64,000 bases of DNA from positions 18,993-82,992 of the forward strand of contig DATLUG010000037.1 of the NCBI GenBank assembly GCA_035533215.1, in the 5' to 3' direction. The stretch is from DAHUZL01 sp035533215 (GTDB lineage Bacteria; Chloroflexota; Dormibacteria; Aeolococcales; Bog-877). Below the pieces are notes generated by a model. It searched no databases. It was not told where the DNA came from and saw nothing but the letters and a program-made list of their open reading frames with translations. The position numbers and the translations under genes are program-made. Below, piece after piece: positions 51,662-60,303 of the stretch. Numbering within the stretch: position 1 is the stretch's first letter; the number at the start of each line of letters is the position of its first letter.

Positions 51662-54285
51662 GCCTGCAGGAGCGGGGGGGTCACCTCGAAGCCGGCGCGC
51701 CCGCGGGGCCGGCGCGGCACCGCCGCCGGCACGAGGGCGCGGTCCAACACCGTCGCGACGTCGTCGACGAGGACCAGCTCCATCCCCTCCAGCATCGCGC
51801 GGTCGATCTCGTGGAGGTCGCGGCGGTTGCGCTCCGGCAGCAGGAACACGGTGATCCCCGCCCGACGGGCGGCGAGGAGCTTGTCCTTGACTCCTCCGAT
51901 CGGGAGCACCCGCCCGCGCAGGGTCACCTCGCCCGTCATCGCCACGTCGTGCCGCACCGCGCGCTCCGCCGCCACCGACACCAGCGCGGTGGTGAGGGTG
52001 ATGCCGGCCGACGGGCCGTCCTTGGGGATCGCCCCGGCGGGGACGTGGATGTGGACGTCGTGGCTGTCGAAGAACCCCGGTTCGATCCCGAGGTCGCGGC
52101 CGTGGACGCGGACCCACGACAAGGCTGCCCGCGCCGACTCCTGCATGACGTCGCCGATCTGCCCGGTCAGCTGGAGCTCGCCCTTCCCGGGCGTCGCCAG
52201 CGCCTCCACCGTGACCACGTCGCCGCCGGCCTCGGACACGACCACCCCGGTCACCACCCCGATCCGGTCCTCGGACTCGGTCTCGCCGTCGTCGAAGCGC
52301 GCCGGACCGAGGAAGGTGACGAGGTCGGCGGCGTCGACGGTGACGGACGTCCCTCCCTGCGTCGCCGCCAGCTGGCGCGGCACCTTGCGCATCACCTGGG
52401 CGATCTGGCGCTCCAGCCCGCGCACCCCGGCCTCCCGCGTGTAGCCGCCGATGACGGCCCGCAGCGCCGCCTCCGTGATCGTGCACTCGCCCGCCTCCAG
52501 GGCATGCTGCTCCAGCTGCCGCGGGATGAGGTGCTGGCGCGCGATCTCGTACTTCTCCTCCTGGGTGTAGCCGGTGATGCGGATGATCTCCATCCGGTCA
52601 CGGAGGGCAGGGGAGATCGTCTCCACCACGTTGGCGGTGGTGATGAAGAGGACCTGGGAGAGGTCGTAGGCGACCTCCAGGTAGTGGTCGGAGAACTCGC
52701 GGTTCTGCTCGGGATCGAGCACCTCGAGCAGCGCCGCCGCGGGATCGCCGCGGAAGTCCAGCCCGACCTTGTCGATCTCGTCCAGCATCATGACCGGATT
52801 GCGCTGCCCCGCCTGCTTCATCGCCTGGATGACGCGGCCGGGGAGGGCGCCCACGTAGGTGCGGCGATGACCGCGGATCTCGGCCTCGTCGCGGATGCCG
52901 CCCAAGGAGACGCGCACCAGCTTGCGTCCGAGCGCCCGCGCGATGCTCCGGCCGAGGGAGGTCTTGCCCACCCCCGGGGGACCGACGAAGCAGAGGATCG
53001 GCGTCTGCAGCGCGGTCGGTCGGCGCAGGCTGTCGGCGCTGGGGCGGGGGCCGGCGGGCGCCACGGTCGCCGTCGCGGCGGTGGAGGGAAGCGCCGGAGC
53101 GGGCGGGGCCACGTCCGCCAGCGGGCGCGGCCCGTCGGCGCCCGGCGGGGCGGCCTCGGTGACGGCCGCGCCCTGCGCCAGGGTGGAGGCGGCCGCGCGG
53201 GCCGCCTCCCGCCGGAGCGCCCGCTGGCGCACCGCCATCCACTCCAGGATGCGCTCCTTCACCTTGGGGAGCCCGTAGTGGTCCTCGTCGAGGATCCGCT
53301 GGGCGGTCTCGATGTCGACCGTCTCGGCAGGGGGATCGGACCATGGCAGCTCCAGCAGCCAGTCCAGGTACGAGCGAAGGATCCCCACCTCGGGGGAGGC
53401 GGACGGGAGCGACTCGGTGCGGTCCAGCTCCTTGAGGGCCCGGGCCCGGACCGTCTCCGGCATTCCGGCTGCCTCGATCCGTTCGCGGACGTCGTCCTCC
53501 GCCTCGGTGTCGCTGCCGAGGTCGGCGAGCTCCTTGCGGATCGCCCGCAGCTGCTCGCGCAGGATGGCCTCGCGCTGACCCTGGTTGATGGTCTGGGCGA
53601 CGTCCTGCTGGATCTTGCTGCGGAGCTGGGCGACCTGCACCTGGCGCGCCAGCACCGGGACCAGCCGCTGCAGCCGGTCCAGCGGTCGGATCTCCTGGAG
53701 CAGGGCGATGCGCTCGTCGGCGGGCAGGTCGGGGGCCGCCCCGGCGAGGTCCGCGACGCGTCCCGGTTCGCGGGTCCGCGCGACCGAGACCGAAAGCTCC
53801 GGCGAGACCTGGGCGCCGGCGGCCGCGTACTCGGCGAAGAGCTGCTGCACCGAGCTGGCGAGGGCGTCGACCTGGGCACCCTCGGGGTCGACCTCGGCGA
53901 CGGTCTCGACCTCGGCGCTCCAGCCCTCGCCGACGGTCAGGCCGCGGAGCCGGACCCGGTACTGCCCCTCCACCAGCACCTGGGCGCCGCCGCTCCCGCG
54001 CCGGAAGGCACCGATCTGGGCCACGGTGGCGATGGGGTAGAGGTCGGCGAGCTCCACCTCGTCCAGCTCGCTCTGCCGCTGCACCGCCAGGACCACCTTG
54101 CCGCTGGCCGCGACCGCAGCCTCGAGGCTGGCGATCGAGCGGGCCCGGCCGGCGCCGAGCGGGGCCAGCTGGGCCGGCAGGACCACGTTGTCGCGCAGCG
54201 GGACGAGCGGCAGCGTCTCCGCCCCGGCCGAGGGTGCGCTCAGCCCGGCACCCTCGGCCGGTGGGGGCGGCTCATCGGCCCTCAT
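51658..54285 (-). CDS. lon: ATP-dependent protease Lon
   Basis: 875 residues. The N-terminal LON domain starts LPLVPLRDNVVLPAQL (25-40). A coiled region reaches ILEWMAVRQ (346-354); then a 70-residue Ala/Pro-rich segment (about 355-425) interrupts the usual direct link to Walker A GPPGVGKT (435-442). The AAA+ module (MMLDEIDKVG) and the protease follow with Ser759 in KDGPSAG and Lys802 in GGVKDKL. All catalytic residues are present. Degrades misfolded and regulatory proteins. Start is the ATG at 54285, in ATGA overlap with an 18-codon upstream frame. Confidence 0.96.
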   Translation of the reverse strand: MRADEPPPPAEGAGLSAPSAGAETLPLVPLRDNVVLPAQLAPLGAGRARSIASLEAAVAASGKVVLAVQRQSELDEVELADLYPIATVAQIGAFRRGSGGAQVLVEGQYRVRLRGLTVGEGWSAEVETVAEVDPEGAQVDALASSVQQLFAEYAAAGAQVSPELSVSVARTREPGRVADLAGAAPDLPADERIALLQEIRPLDRLQRLVPVLARQVQVAQLRSKIQQDVAQTINQGQREAILREQLRAIRKELADLGSDTEAEDDVRERIEAAGMPETVRARALKELDRTESLPSASPEVGILRSYLDWLLELPWSDPPAETVDIETAQRILDEDHYGLPKVKERILEWMAVRQRALRREAARAAASTLAQGAAVTEAAPPGADGPRPLADVAPPAPALPSTAATATVAPAGPRPSADSLRRPTALQTPILCFVGPPGVGKTSLGRSIARALGRKLVRVSLGGIRDEAEIRGHRRTYVGALPGRVIQAMKQAGQRNPVMMLDEIDKVGLDFRGDPAAALLEVLDPEQNREFSDHYLEVAYDLSQVLFITTANVVETISPALRDRMEIIRITGYTQEEKYEIARQHLIPRQLEQHALEAGECTITEAALRAVIGGYTREAGVRGLERQIAQVMRKVPRQLAATQGGTSVTVDAADLVTFLGPARFDDGETESEDRIGVVTGVVVSEAGGDVVTVEALATPGKGELQLTGQIGDVMQESARAALSWVRVHGRDLGIEPGFFDSHDVHIHVPAGAIPKDGPSAGITLTTALVSVAAERAVRHDVAMTGEVTLRGRVLPIGGVKDKLLAARRAGITVFLLPERNRRDLHEIDRAMLEGMELVLVDDVATVLDRALVPAAVPRRPRGRAGFEVTPPLLQA

Positions 54286-54338
54286 CCGAACCCGGCCGGG
54301 GCCACCGGAAGCCGGACCAGGACGCCCGCTGCTCTCAT
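54282..54338 (-). CDS. Possible 18-residue upstream peptide coupled to lon
   Basis: A short frame MRAAGVLVRLPVAPAGFG ends in a TGA that shares ATGA with the lon start. A CACAAT -10-like box is 6 bp before its ATG, so it could be translated from a leaderless mRNA and carry ribosomes into lon. Evidence is position only. Confidence 0.3.
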   Translation of the reverse strand: MRAAGVLVRLPVAPAGFG

Positions 54339-54603
54339 GGTGCGATTGTGCCCTGCCCGCCGGGCCGCCAAACCCGCGGCCGCCGGTGCCCCGCAGCCGC
54401 CGCCTCCGGGTGGTGCCGGGCGCACGGGCATGCACCCGCCCGTCCCGGGGCCATCGCTGGTGCCGGCGGGCCTCGAGGTTCGCTGGCCCGCTCGACCGGT
54501 TCGTCCGGCGCGCGCGACGCTGACCTCGCCCCTGGTCGAGGACGGGGGGGGCTTCGGCACGGTCCCTCGCCGTCCCACCCCCGTCCGCCGGACCCCGACC
54601 GGG
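54339..54603. other. lon upstream region, no gene seen
   Basis: About 265 bp between the SRPBCC gene stop and the lon leader. A weak TTGGCG-N15-CACAAT pair on the minus strand may be the lon promoter. No CIRCE or other recognised heat-shock element. Frames here look like random GC-rich sequence. Confidence 0.4.
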
Positions 54604-55041
54604 CTACCGCGACCCCTCGGCGGCGACCTTGAGCGCGCGCACCTCGGCCTCCACGCTCCGGGTGGCCCACCCCTGCAGCGCCCACTGCACCAGCGGGGTC
54701 GCCGGCCCGTAGCCGAAGTCGTAGGCCTCGCGGTGGGTGAGGCGGACGCCGTCGCCCTCCGGCTCGAAGCGGAACTCGGCGTGGAAGCCGCGCAGCCGAC
54801 CCTGCAGCATGTCGAGGTCGATGCGCCGGTCGTGGACGGTGTAGCGCGCCCGCAGCATCGAGCGCACCGGACCGAAGCGGCCGTGGATGCGCGCCACCAG
54901 CCCGTCCGCGGTGCGGGACTCGATCTCGATCCGACTCACCTTGGTGTCGGCCGCCGCGTACGCCTCGGGGTCCAGGACCACTGCCCGAAGTCGTTCCACC
55001 GACGCGCGCACGACGATGCTGGCCTCGGCGATCATGGTCAC
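54604..55041 (-). CDS. SRPBCC (START/polyketide-cyclase-like) protein
   Basis: 145 residues. Begins MIAEASIVVRASVERLRAVV, the beta1-alpha pattern of the SRPBCC ligand-binding fold, with DPEAYAAADTKVSRIE and a closing amphipathic helix. The GTG at 55041 has six G residues 7 nt upstream and overlaps the dehydrogenase stop; an ATG at 55035 is the alternative. Likely binds a small hydrophobic molecule; coupling to the dehydrogenase suggests a shared substrate, but this is inference. Confidence 0.75.
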   Translation of the reverse strand: MTMIAEASIVVRASVERLRAVVLDPEAYAAADTKVSRIEIESRTADGLVARIHGRFGPVRSMLRARYTVHDRRIDLDMLQGRLRGFHAEFRFEPEGDGVRLTHREAYDFGYGPATPLVQWALQGWATRSVEAEVRALKVAAEGSR

Positions 55042-56285
55042 GATCGGACCCCCCCCGGCCACAGGGTCACCTTGATCGCGCCCGAGCGGCGCGGGTCGGC
55101 CGCCGCCCGGAAGGCGGTGCGCCAGGCGGCCAGCGGGAAGCGATGGGTGTGCCAGGCCGCGGCCTCGCCGCCCAGCCCCGCGATCACCTCCAGGGCCCGC
55201 GTCAGCGCGTGGGCCGGGCCCGGGCCCAGCCGGCCGTACCCATTGGACCCCACGATCTCCGCCTCCTTGTAGTACGTCAGCGTGGTCTCGGTCCGGCGCG
55301 GCCGGCCGACGCCCACCACCACGATCCGGCCGTGGGGGGCAAGGCAGCGCAGGGCGGTCTCCATGGTAGAGGCGGTCCCGATGGTGTCGATCACGCGCCC
55401 GCAGCCGGCTCCGAGCAGCCAGGCCGGCCCGCGCCAGGGGCTGACCAGTCGGGCCCCGGTCGCCGCCGCGCAGGCGGCGACCACGGCCGCGGGAGCGGTG
55501 GGCAGCGGCCGGGCGCCGAGCCGCTCGACCGCGTGGTGGAGATGGGGCCAGGCCGCGGTCACGAGGCAGGTGGTGTCGGGTTCCGCCCGCCGCAGGACCG
55601 CGGTCACGGCGAGCCCGACGGTCCCGGCGCCCAGGACCAGGGTGGGGCCGCCCCTGGGCTCCCCGGCGCGGGCGACCGCGTGCAGCGCCACCGCCACCGG
55701 GTCGGCGAGGACGGCGGCATCGGCCCCCACCCCGTGCGGCAGGGGGTGGCACTGCGACCGGTGGGCGACCATCTCCTCGGCAAAGCCCCCAGGCAGCCCG
55801 CGCACGTTGCCGAGGTGCATCCCGGGTCCCCCCCCCCGGCCATCGGGGCCGGGCTGGTGGACGTGGACGCAGTGAGGGGGAAACCCGACCCGGCACGCCG
55901 GGCAGAGGTCGCCCCACCCGCGGGCCAGGCAGCCCAGCCAGGGGTCCACCGCCACCAGCTCGCCAACCGCGAGTCCGGCGGCCTTTGCCCCGGCCTCCAC
56001 CACCCGCGCCACGGTCTCGTGGCCCAGGACGTGGGGGAAGGACACGAGGCCGGAGAGTGGATTGTCGGCGCTGGCCTGGAGCAGGGCCTGGCGCAGGTCG
56101 CTCCCGCAGATGCCGGTGACGACCGGCCGCAGCCGGGCCCAGTCCGGTCCCGGCAGCTGGGGCGGCTCCACCTCGCGCAGGCGGAGCGGGGGCGCGATCC
56201 GGAGCGCACCCAGCGGGTGCAGCCGGGACGCCGCGCCCGCCGCCAGCAGCCGGGGGAGCACCGGGTCGAACACCAGAGCCTGCAT
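55038..56285 (-). CDS. Zinc-dependent medium-chain alcohol dehydrogenase-like protein
   Basis: 415 residues of the MDR superfamily. GICGSD holds the catalytic zinc Cys and FPHVLGHETVARVVEAG the next ligand; the structural-zinc lobe has GCLARGWGDLCPACRVGFPPHC. Nucleotide site VLGAGTVGLAVTAVL. It is longer than usual (about 350). Substrate unknown. The ATG at 56285 is in the family register; another ATG lies 42 bp upstream. Divergent from ispH across a region with an inverted repeat. Confidence 0.85.
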   Translation of the reverse strand: MQALVFDPVLPRLLAAGAASRLHPLGALRIAPPLRLREVEPPQLPGPDWARLRPVVTGICGSDLRQALLQASADNPLSGLVSFPHVLGHETVARVVEAGAKAAGLAVGELVAVDPWLGCLARGWGDLCPACRVGFPPHCVHVHQPGPDGRGGGPGMHLGNVRGLPGGFAEEMVAHRSQCHPLPHGVGADAAVLADPVAVALHAVARAGEPRGGPTLVLGAGTVGLAVTAVLRRAEPDTTCLVTAAWPHLHHAVERLGARPLPTAPAAVVAACAAATGARLVSPWRGPAWLLGAGCGRVIDTIGTASTMETALRCLAPHGRIVVVGVGRPRRTETTLTYYKEAEIVGSNGYGRLGPGPAHALTRALEVIAGLGGEAAAWHTHRFPLAAWRTAFRAAADPRRSGAIKVTLWPGGVRS

Positions 56286-56359
56286 CCCGCCCACGGTACC
56301 GGGTGCCGATCGCGGAGGATTCTCCATACGTCACGGTATTGTGATATTGGACCATCGCC

Positions 56360-56394
56360 ATCTCACTGACCATGAGATCATCCCGCTCTACGGT
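56360..56394. promoter_or_regulatory. Promoter of ispH with inverted repeat
   Basis: Plus strand CTGACC (56366-56371), 17 bp, TACGGT (56389-56394); predicted start about 56401. An inverted repeat ATCTCA-N7-TGAGAT (56360-56378) overlaps the -35 and could be a repressor site affecting both directions. Confidence 0.5.
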
Positions 56395-56405
56395 CGACCA
56401 GGGGA

Positions 56406-57272
56406 TTGTTTAGGCGCCACAGCAAATCAGGGAGAGGGACGCTGGAGACGCTGCGACCGCGCCACACCGGTTTCTGCTTCGGCGTACGGGACGCGCTGGA
56501 GCTGGCCCAGGGCGCCCTCGTCGACGGCACCGAGGTCGTCGCCCTGGGCCAGGTCGTGCACAACCGCTCGGCGGTCGCCCAGCTGGAGGCGGACGGGCTC
56601 GGGCAGGCGTCGGAGCTCCCGCCATCCGGGCCCGGCCGGGTGGTCGTGACCGCGCACGGCGCCGCCCCTGAGGTCTTCGCGACCGCGCGGGAGCGGGGCC
56701 TCGAGGTGGTGGACACCACCTGCCCCCTGGTGCGCCGGGTGCAGCGCCACGCCCGTGAGCTCCGGGCGTCGGGCTGGCCGGTGGTGGTGGTCGGCCATGC
56801 CGGCCACGCGGAGGTCCAGGGCGTGCGCGGGTGGGCCGGGGCGCAGGTGGAGGTCGTCGCCGGCGAGGACGAGGCCGCGGGGCTCCCGTTCGCCGAACGC
56901 CGCGGGGTGGTCTGTCAGAGCACCTTCCCCCTGGACGCCTTCCGTCGCGTGGTGGCGGCCCTCGGCGAACGGACCGGGGAGCTCCGGGTCCACGACACCA
57001 CCTGCCCGGTGGTGAACCAGCGTCAGCGGGAGGCGGGCAACGGCTTCCTCGACGACGCCGACGTGATCCTCGTGGTGGGCGGCCGCAACAGCGCCAACAC
57101 GCGGGCCCTGGCGGAGGCCTGCGGGCAGCGCCGGCCGACCCACCACATCGAGACCGCGGAGGAGATCACGCCGGAATGGTTCCGGCCCGGGCAGCGAGTC
57201 GGCATCACCTCGGGAACGTCCACCCCGGACTGGGTGGTGGACGAGGTCGAAGCTCGCTGCCGTGCCCTCTGA
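56406..57272 (+). CDS. ispH: 4-hydroxy-3-methylbut-2-enyl diphosphate reductase
   Basis: Last step of the MEP pathway, giving IPP and DMAPP. 288 residues. Fe-S ligands C24 (GFCFGV), C106 (DTTCPLV) and C200 (DTTCPVVNQRQ) are present, with the acid E136 in HAEVQG and the QSTFP loop. Only a TTG at 56406 starts the frame before GFCFGV; a CTG at 56442 behind AGGGAGAGGG is a possible non-standard start. It heads the isoprenoid/hopanoid operon (27 bp before the prenyltransferase). Confidence 0.93.
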   Translation: MFRRHSKSGRGTLETLRPRHTGFCFGVRDALELAQGALVDGTEVVALGQVVHNRSAVAQLEADGLGQASELPPSGPGRVVVTAHGAAPEVFATARERGLEVVDTTCPLVRRVQRHARELRASGWPVVVVGHAGHAEVQGVRGWAGAQVEVVAGEDEAAGLPFAERRGVVCQSTFPLDAFRRVVAALGERTGELRVHDTTCPVVNQRQREAGNGFLDDADVILVVGGRNSANTRALAEACGQRRPTHHIETAEEITPEWFRPGQRVGITSGTSTPDWVVDEVEARCRAL

Positions 57273-57298
57273 TCGCGAGGCGGCCCCGAGGTGAACGG

Positions 57299-58366
57299 AT
57301 GCCGGCCCTGCCGATAGCCCCGGTCCCGGGCCCGCGGACACCGCCGGGCGAGGAGGCCCCCGAGCTGCCGGCGCGGGCCGCGGCGGTGCTGCAACGCCAT
57401 CACGGCCTGATCGTCGCCGGCCTCCGCGACGCCGCCGGCCACCTGCCGGACGCGGTTCGGGAGCCGGTCCTCTACCACTGCGGCCTCCTCCCCGGCGCCC
57501 GCCTCGGCAAGGCGGTGCGTCCGGCGCTCACCTGCCTGGTGGGCGAGGGCCTCGGCGAGCGGCCGGACCGGCTGGTGCCGCTGGCGGTCGCCATCCAGCT
57601 GGTCCACGACTTCTCGTTGGTCCACGACGACATCGTCGACGAGGACCGGGAGCGGCGCGGCAAGCCGGCGCTCTGGGTCCGGGACGGCGTGGCCACCGCC
57701 CTCAACGCGGGCGACGCCCTGCTCACCCTTGCCTTCCGGACCGTGGCCGCGGCCGGGCTGGCCCCGGCGACCGCCGCCGAGGCGGTGGCGGTGCTGAGCG
57801 AGGCCACCCTGGCGATGGTCGCCGGTCAGCAGACCGACATCGCCGCCACCGGGGCCCCGCTGGGCGGCCTCACCCCCTACCTCACCATGGTGGGGCAGAA
57901 GACGGGCGCGCTGATGGGCGCCGCGTGCGCCCTCGGTGCGGTCGGCGCCGGCGCCCCCCCGGGGATGGTGCAGGCGTGCGGTGAGTTCGGCCGCACCCTG
58001 GGGGTGGCGTTCCAGCTCCGCGACGACGTCCTCGGCGTCTTCGGCGACAGCCAGGCGACCGGCAAGCCCGTCGGCAACGATCTGCTCCGCCGCAAGCTGG
58101 GCCTGCCGCTCCTCCTCGCCCAGAGCGGGCCGCCCCGGGTCGCCGAGGCCGCCCGCCGCTGGGCGGAGCCGGGCGGCCTCGGCGCCGGGGAGCTGGCCGC
58201 CGCGATCGAGCTGCTGGAGTCCGACGGGGTGGCGGCGCGCTGCACCGCCCTCACCACCACCTGGACCGAGCGGGCCCTCAGCGCCGCCGCCCGCCTGCCC
58301 CTGCTGGACCGTATCCGGGCCGACCTCGACACCCTGGGCCGGTGGCTGGGCGAGCGCTGGGCGTGA
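57299..58366 (+). CDS. Polyprenyl (geranylgeranyl/farnesyl-type) diphosphate synthase
   Basis: 355 residues. FARM DDIVD at 110-114 in LVHDDIVDEDRERRG; SARM is FQLRDDVLGVFGD, the DDxLG form common in high-GC bacteria. Lys and Gln signatures GKAVRPALT and GQKTGALM are present. Product length is not fixed by sequence here; next to shc and hpnCDE the main product is probably farnesyl diphosphate. Confidence 0.92.
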   Translation: MPALPIAPVPGPRTPPGEEAPELPARAAAVLQRHHGLIVAGLRDAAGHLPDAVREPVLYHCGLLPGARLGKAVRPALTCLVGEGLGERPDRLVPLAVAIQLVHDFSLVHDDIVDEDRERRGKPALWVRDGVATALNAGDALLTLAFRTVAAAGLAPATAAEAVAVLSEATLAMVAGQQTDIAATGAPLGGLTPYLTMVGQKTGALMGAACALGAVGAGAPPGMVQACGEFGRTLGVAFQLRDDVLGVFGDSQATGKPVGNDLLRRKLGLPLLLAQSGPPRVAEAARRWAEPGGLGAGELAAAIELLESDGVAARCTALTTTWTERALSAAARLPLLDRIRADLDTLGRWLGERWA

Positions 58367-60303
58367 GCCAGCCCCTCCTCCTGGCCGGGCATCCTCCCGC
58401 CGACCAGGGTCGGACGGGAACTCTCGCGCGCGCCGTCACCGCCCTCCGGGAGCGGCAGCGGTCCGACGGGTCCTGGCAGGGCGAGCTCGAGAGCAATGCC
58501 AGCATCACCGCCGAGCACCTCCTGCTCGCTCGCTTCCTGGGCCGGGCCGACCCCGCCCGGGAGGCCGCCGCGGTCAGCTGGCTGCGCCGCCAGCAGGGCC
58601 CGGACGGCGGATTCGCGATCGCCCCCGGGGAGGGCGGCGACCTCAGCATCACCGTCGAGGCCCTGGTCGCGCTGCGCTGCGCCGGCGTCCCCGCCGACGA
58701 CCCCGCGGTGTGCCGGGCCGATCGGTTCGCGCGGGCCCAGGGGGGCGTCCCGGCCACCCGCGTGTTCACCCGGATGTGGCTGGCCCTCGCCGGGCTGTGG
58801 GACTGGGAGGCGATCCCGGTGATCCCGCCCGAATGGCTGCTGCTCCCGGCCCGCAGCTACGGCAGCATCTACGACTTCGCCTCCTGGGCCCGGGCCACCC
58901 TGGTGCCGCTCACCATCCTGCGCACCCTGCGCACCGTGTTCCCCGTCGACCAGCCCAGCCGGGCGGAGCTCCCACCCGGCCCTGAGCGTCCGGACCGCGG
59001 GGGACAGGTGTGGCGCGGGCTCGACCGAGCCCTTCGCCTGTACGGGCGCCGACCGCTGCCGGGGCTTCGCGAGCGGGGCCTGGCCGCCGCCGAGGCGTGG
59101 ATCCTCAGCCACCAGGAGCAGGACGGATCCTGGGCCGGGATCCAGCCGCCCTGGGTGTACGGGATCATGGCGCTCACCGCGCGGGGGTATCCCCGGGACC
59201 ACCCGGTCATCGCGCGGGGGCTGGCCGCCCTGGAGCAGTTCGGGGTGGAGGACGAGCACGGCTGGCGGCTGCAGGCCTGCATCTCGCCGGTGTGGGACAC
59301 GGCGCTGGCCGTCTGGGGACTGCTGGAGTCCGGCTGCGACCGCGACGACGACGCGGTGCGCGGGGCGCTCGACTGGCTCCAGGCCAAGGAGATCCGGGCC
59401 CGCGGCGACTGGGCGGTGCGGCGCCCGCGGGGGGAGCCGGGCGGCTGGGCGTTCGAGCTGTTCAACGACTGGTACCCGGACATCGACGATACCGCGGTGG
59501 TCATCTGCGCCCTCGCCGCCGCCGGCCAGCGCGCCGACGACGGCAGCGCGATCGGGGCGTCGATCGGTCGGGCGCTGGGGTGGCTGGAGGCGATGCAGGG
59601 CCGCGACGGCGGCTTCGCGGCCTTCGACGCCGACAACACCCGCAGGTGGGTGGAGCGACCGCCGGTGTGTGACTTCGGCGAGGTCCTGGACCCGCCCAGC
59701 CCGGACGTCACGGCGCACGTCCTGGAGGCCTTCGCGCGCGCCGGCGACGCCCGTCATGCCCGGGCCGCCGAGCGGGCGGCGGCCTGGCTGCGGCGGTCCG
59801 AGGAGGCCGACGGCGCCTACTACGGCCGCTGGGGGGTGAACTACCTCTACGGAACCGGGGCTGCGGCCACGGCGTACGCGGCGCGGCAGGACCCCGCCGA
59901 CCGGCTCCACCTGGACCGGGCCGCCGCCTGGATCAGCCGCCACCAGCAGGCGACGGGCGGCTTCGGCGAGTCGGTGCGCTCGTACGAGGACCCGCGCTGG
60001 CGCGGGCACGGCCCCGCCACGGCGTCGCAGACGGCCTGGGCGCTGCTCGGGCTCGCCCACGACCCCCGCCACGCGGAGGCCGCCGAGCGGGCCACCCGCT
60101 GGCTCGCCGAGCACCAGCAGGACGACGGCTCCTGGGACGAGCCGGAGTTCACCGGCACCGGCTTCCCCGGCGACTTCTATCTCAACTACCACCTCTACCG
60201 GCTGACCTGGCCGGTCCTCGCCCTCGCCCGTCTGCAACGCAGCCGCACGGCGGCAGGACCGCGGCGCGGTCCGGGCGGCGCCGCGAATGCCGCCCCCGGC
60301 TGA
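58363..60303 (+). CDS. shc: Squalene-hopene cyclase
   Basis: Cyclises squalene to hopene/hopanol. 646 residues. Catalytic DIDDTA at 373-378 and several QW repeats (for example QQGPDGGF and QEQDGSWAG). The GTG at 58363 shares GTGA with the preceding stop; a GTG 21 bp earlier is possible. The overlap with hpnC is 17 bp. Complete and without missing motifs. Confidence 0.97.
   Translation: MSQPLLLAGHPPADQGRTGTLARAVTALRERQRSDGSWQGELESNASITAEHLLLARFLGRADPAREAAAVSWLRRQQGPDGGFAIAPGEGGDLSITVEALVALRCAGVPADDPAVCRADRFARAQGGVPATRVFTRMWLALAGLWDWEAIPVIPPEWLLLPARSYGSIYDFASWARATLVPLTILRTLRTVFPVDQPSRAELPPGPERPDRGGQVWRGLDRALRLYGRRPLPGLRERGLAAAEAWILSHQEQDGSWAGIQPPWVYGIMALTARGYPRDHPVIARGLAALEQFGVEDEHGWRLQACISPVWDTALAVWGLLESGCDRDDDAVRGALDWLQAKEIRARGDWAVRRPRGEPGGWAFELFNDWYPDIDDTAVVICALAAAGQRADDGSAIGASIGRALGWLEAMQGRDGGFAAFDADNTRRWVERPPVCDFGEVLDPPSPDVTAHVLEAFARAGDARHARAAERAAAWLRRSEEADGAYYGRWGVNYLYGTGAAATAYAARQDPADRLHLDRAAAWISRHQQATGGFGESVRSYEDPRWRGHGPATASQTAWALLGLAHDPRHAEAAERATRWLAEHQQDDGSWDEPEFTGTGFPGDFYLNYHLYRLTWPVLALARLQRSRTAAGPRRGPGGAANAAPG

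Noticed and set aside
51811..55272. 1153-codon plus-strand frame opposite lon
   Set aside because: It is fully explained as the antisense of Lon and the SRPBCC gene, with no recognisable domain.
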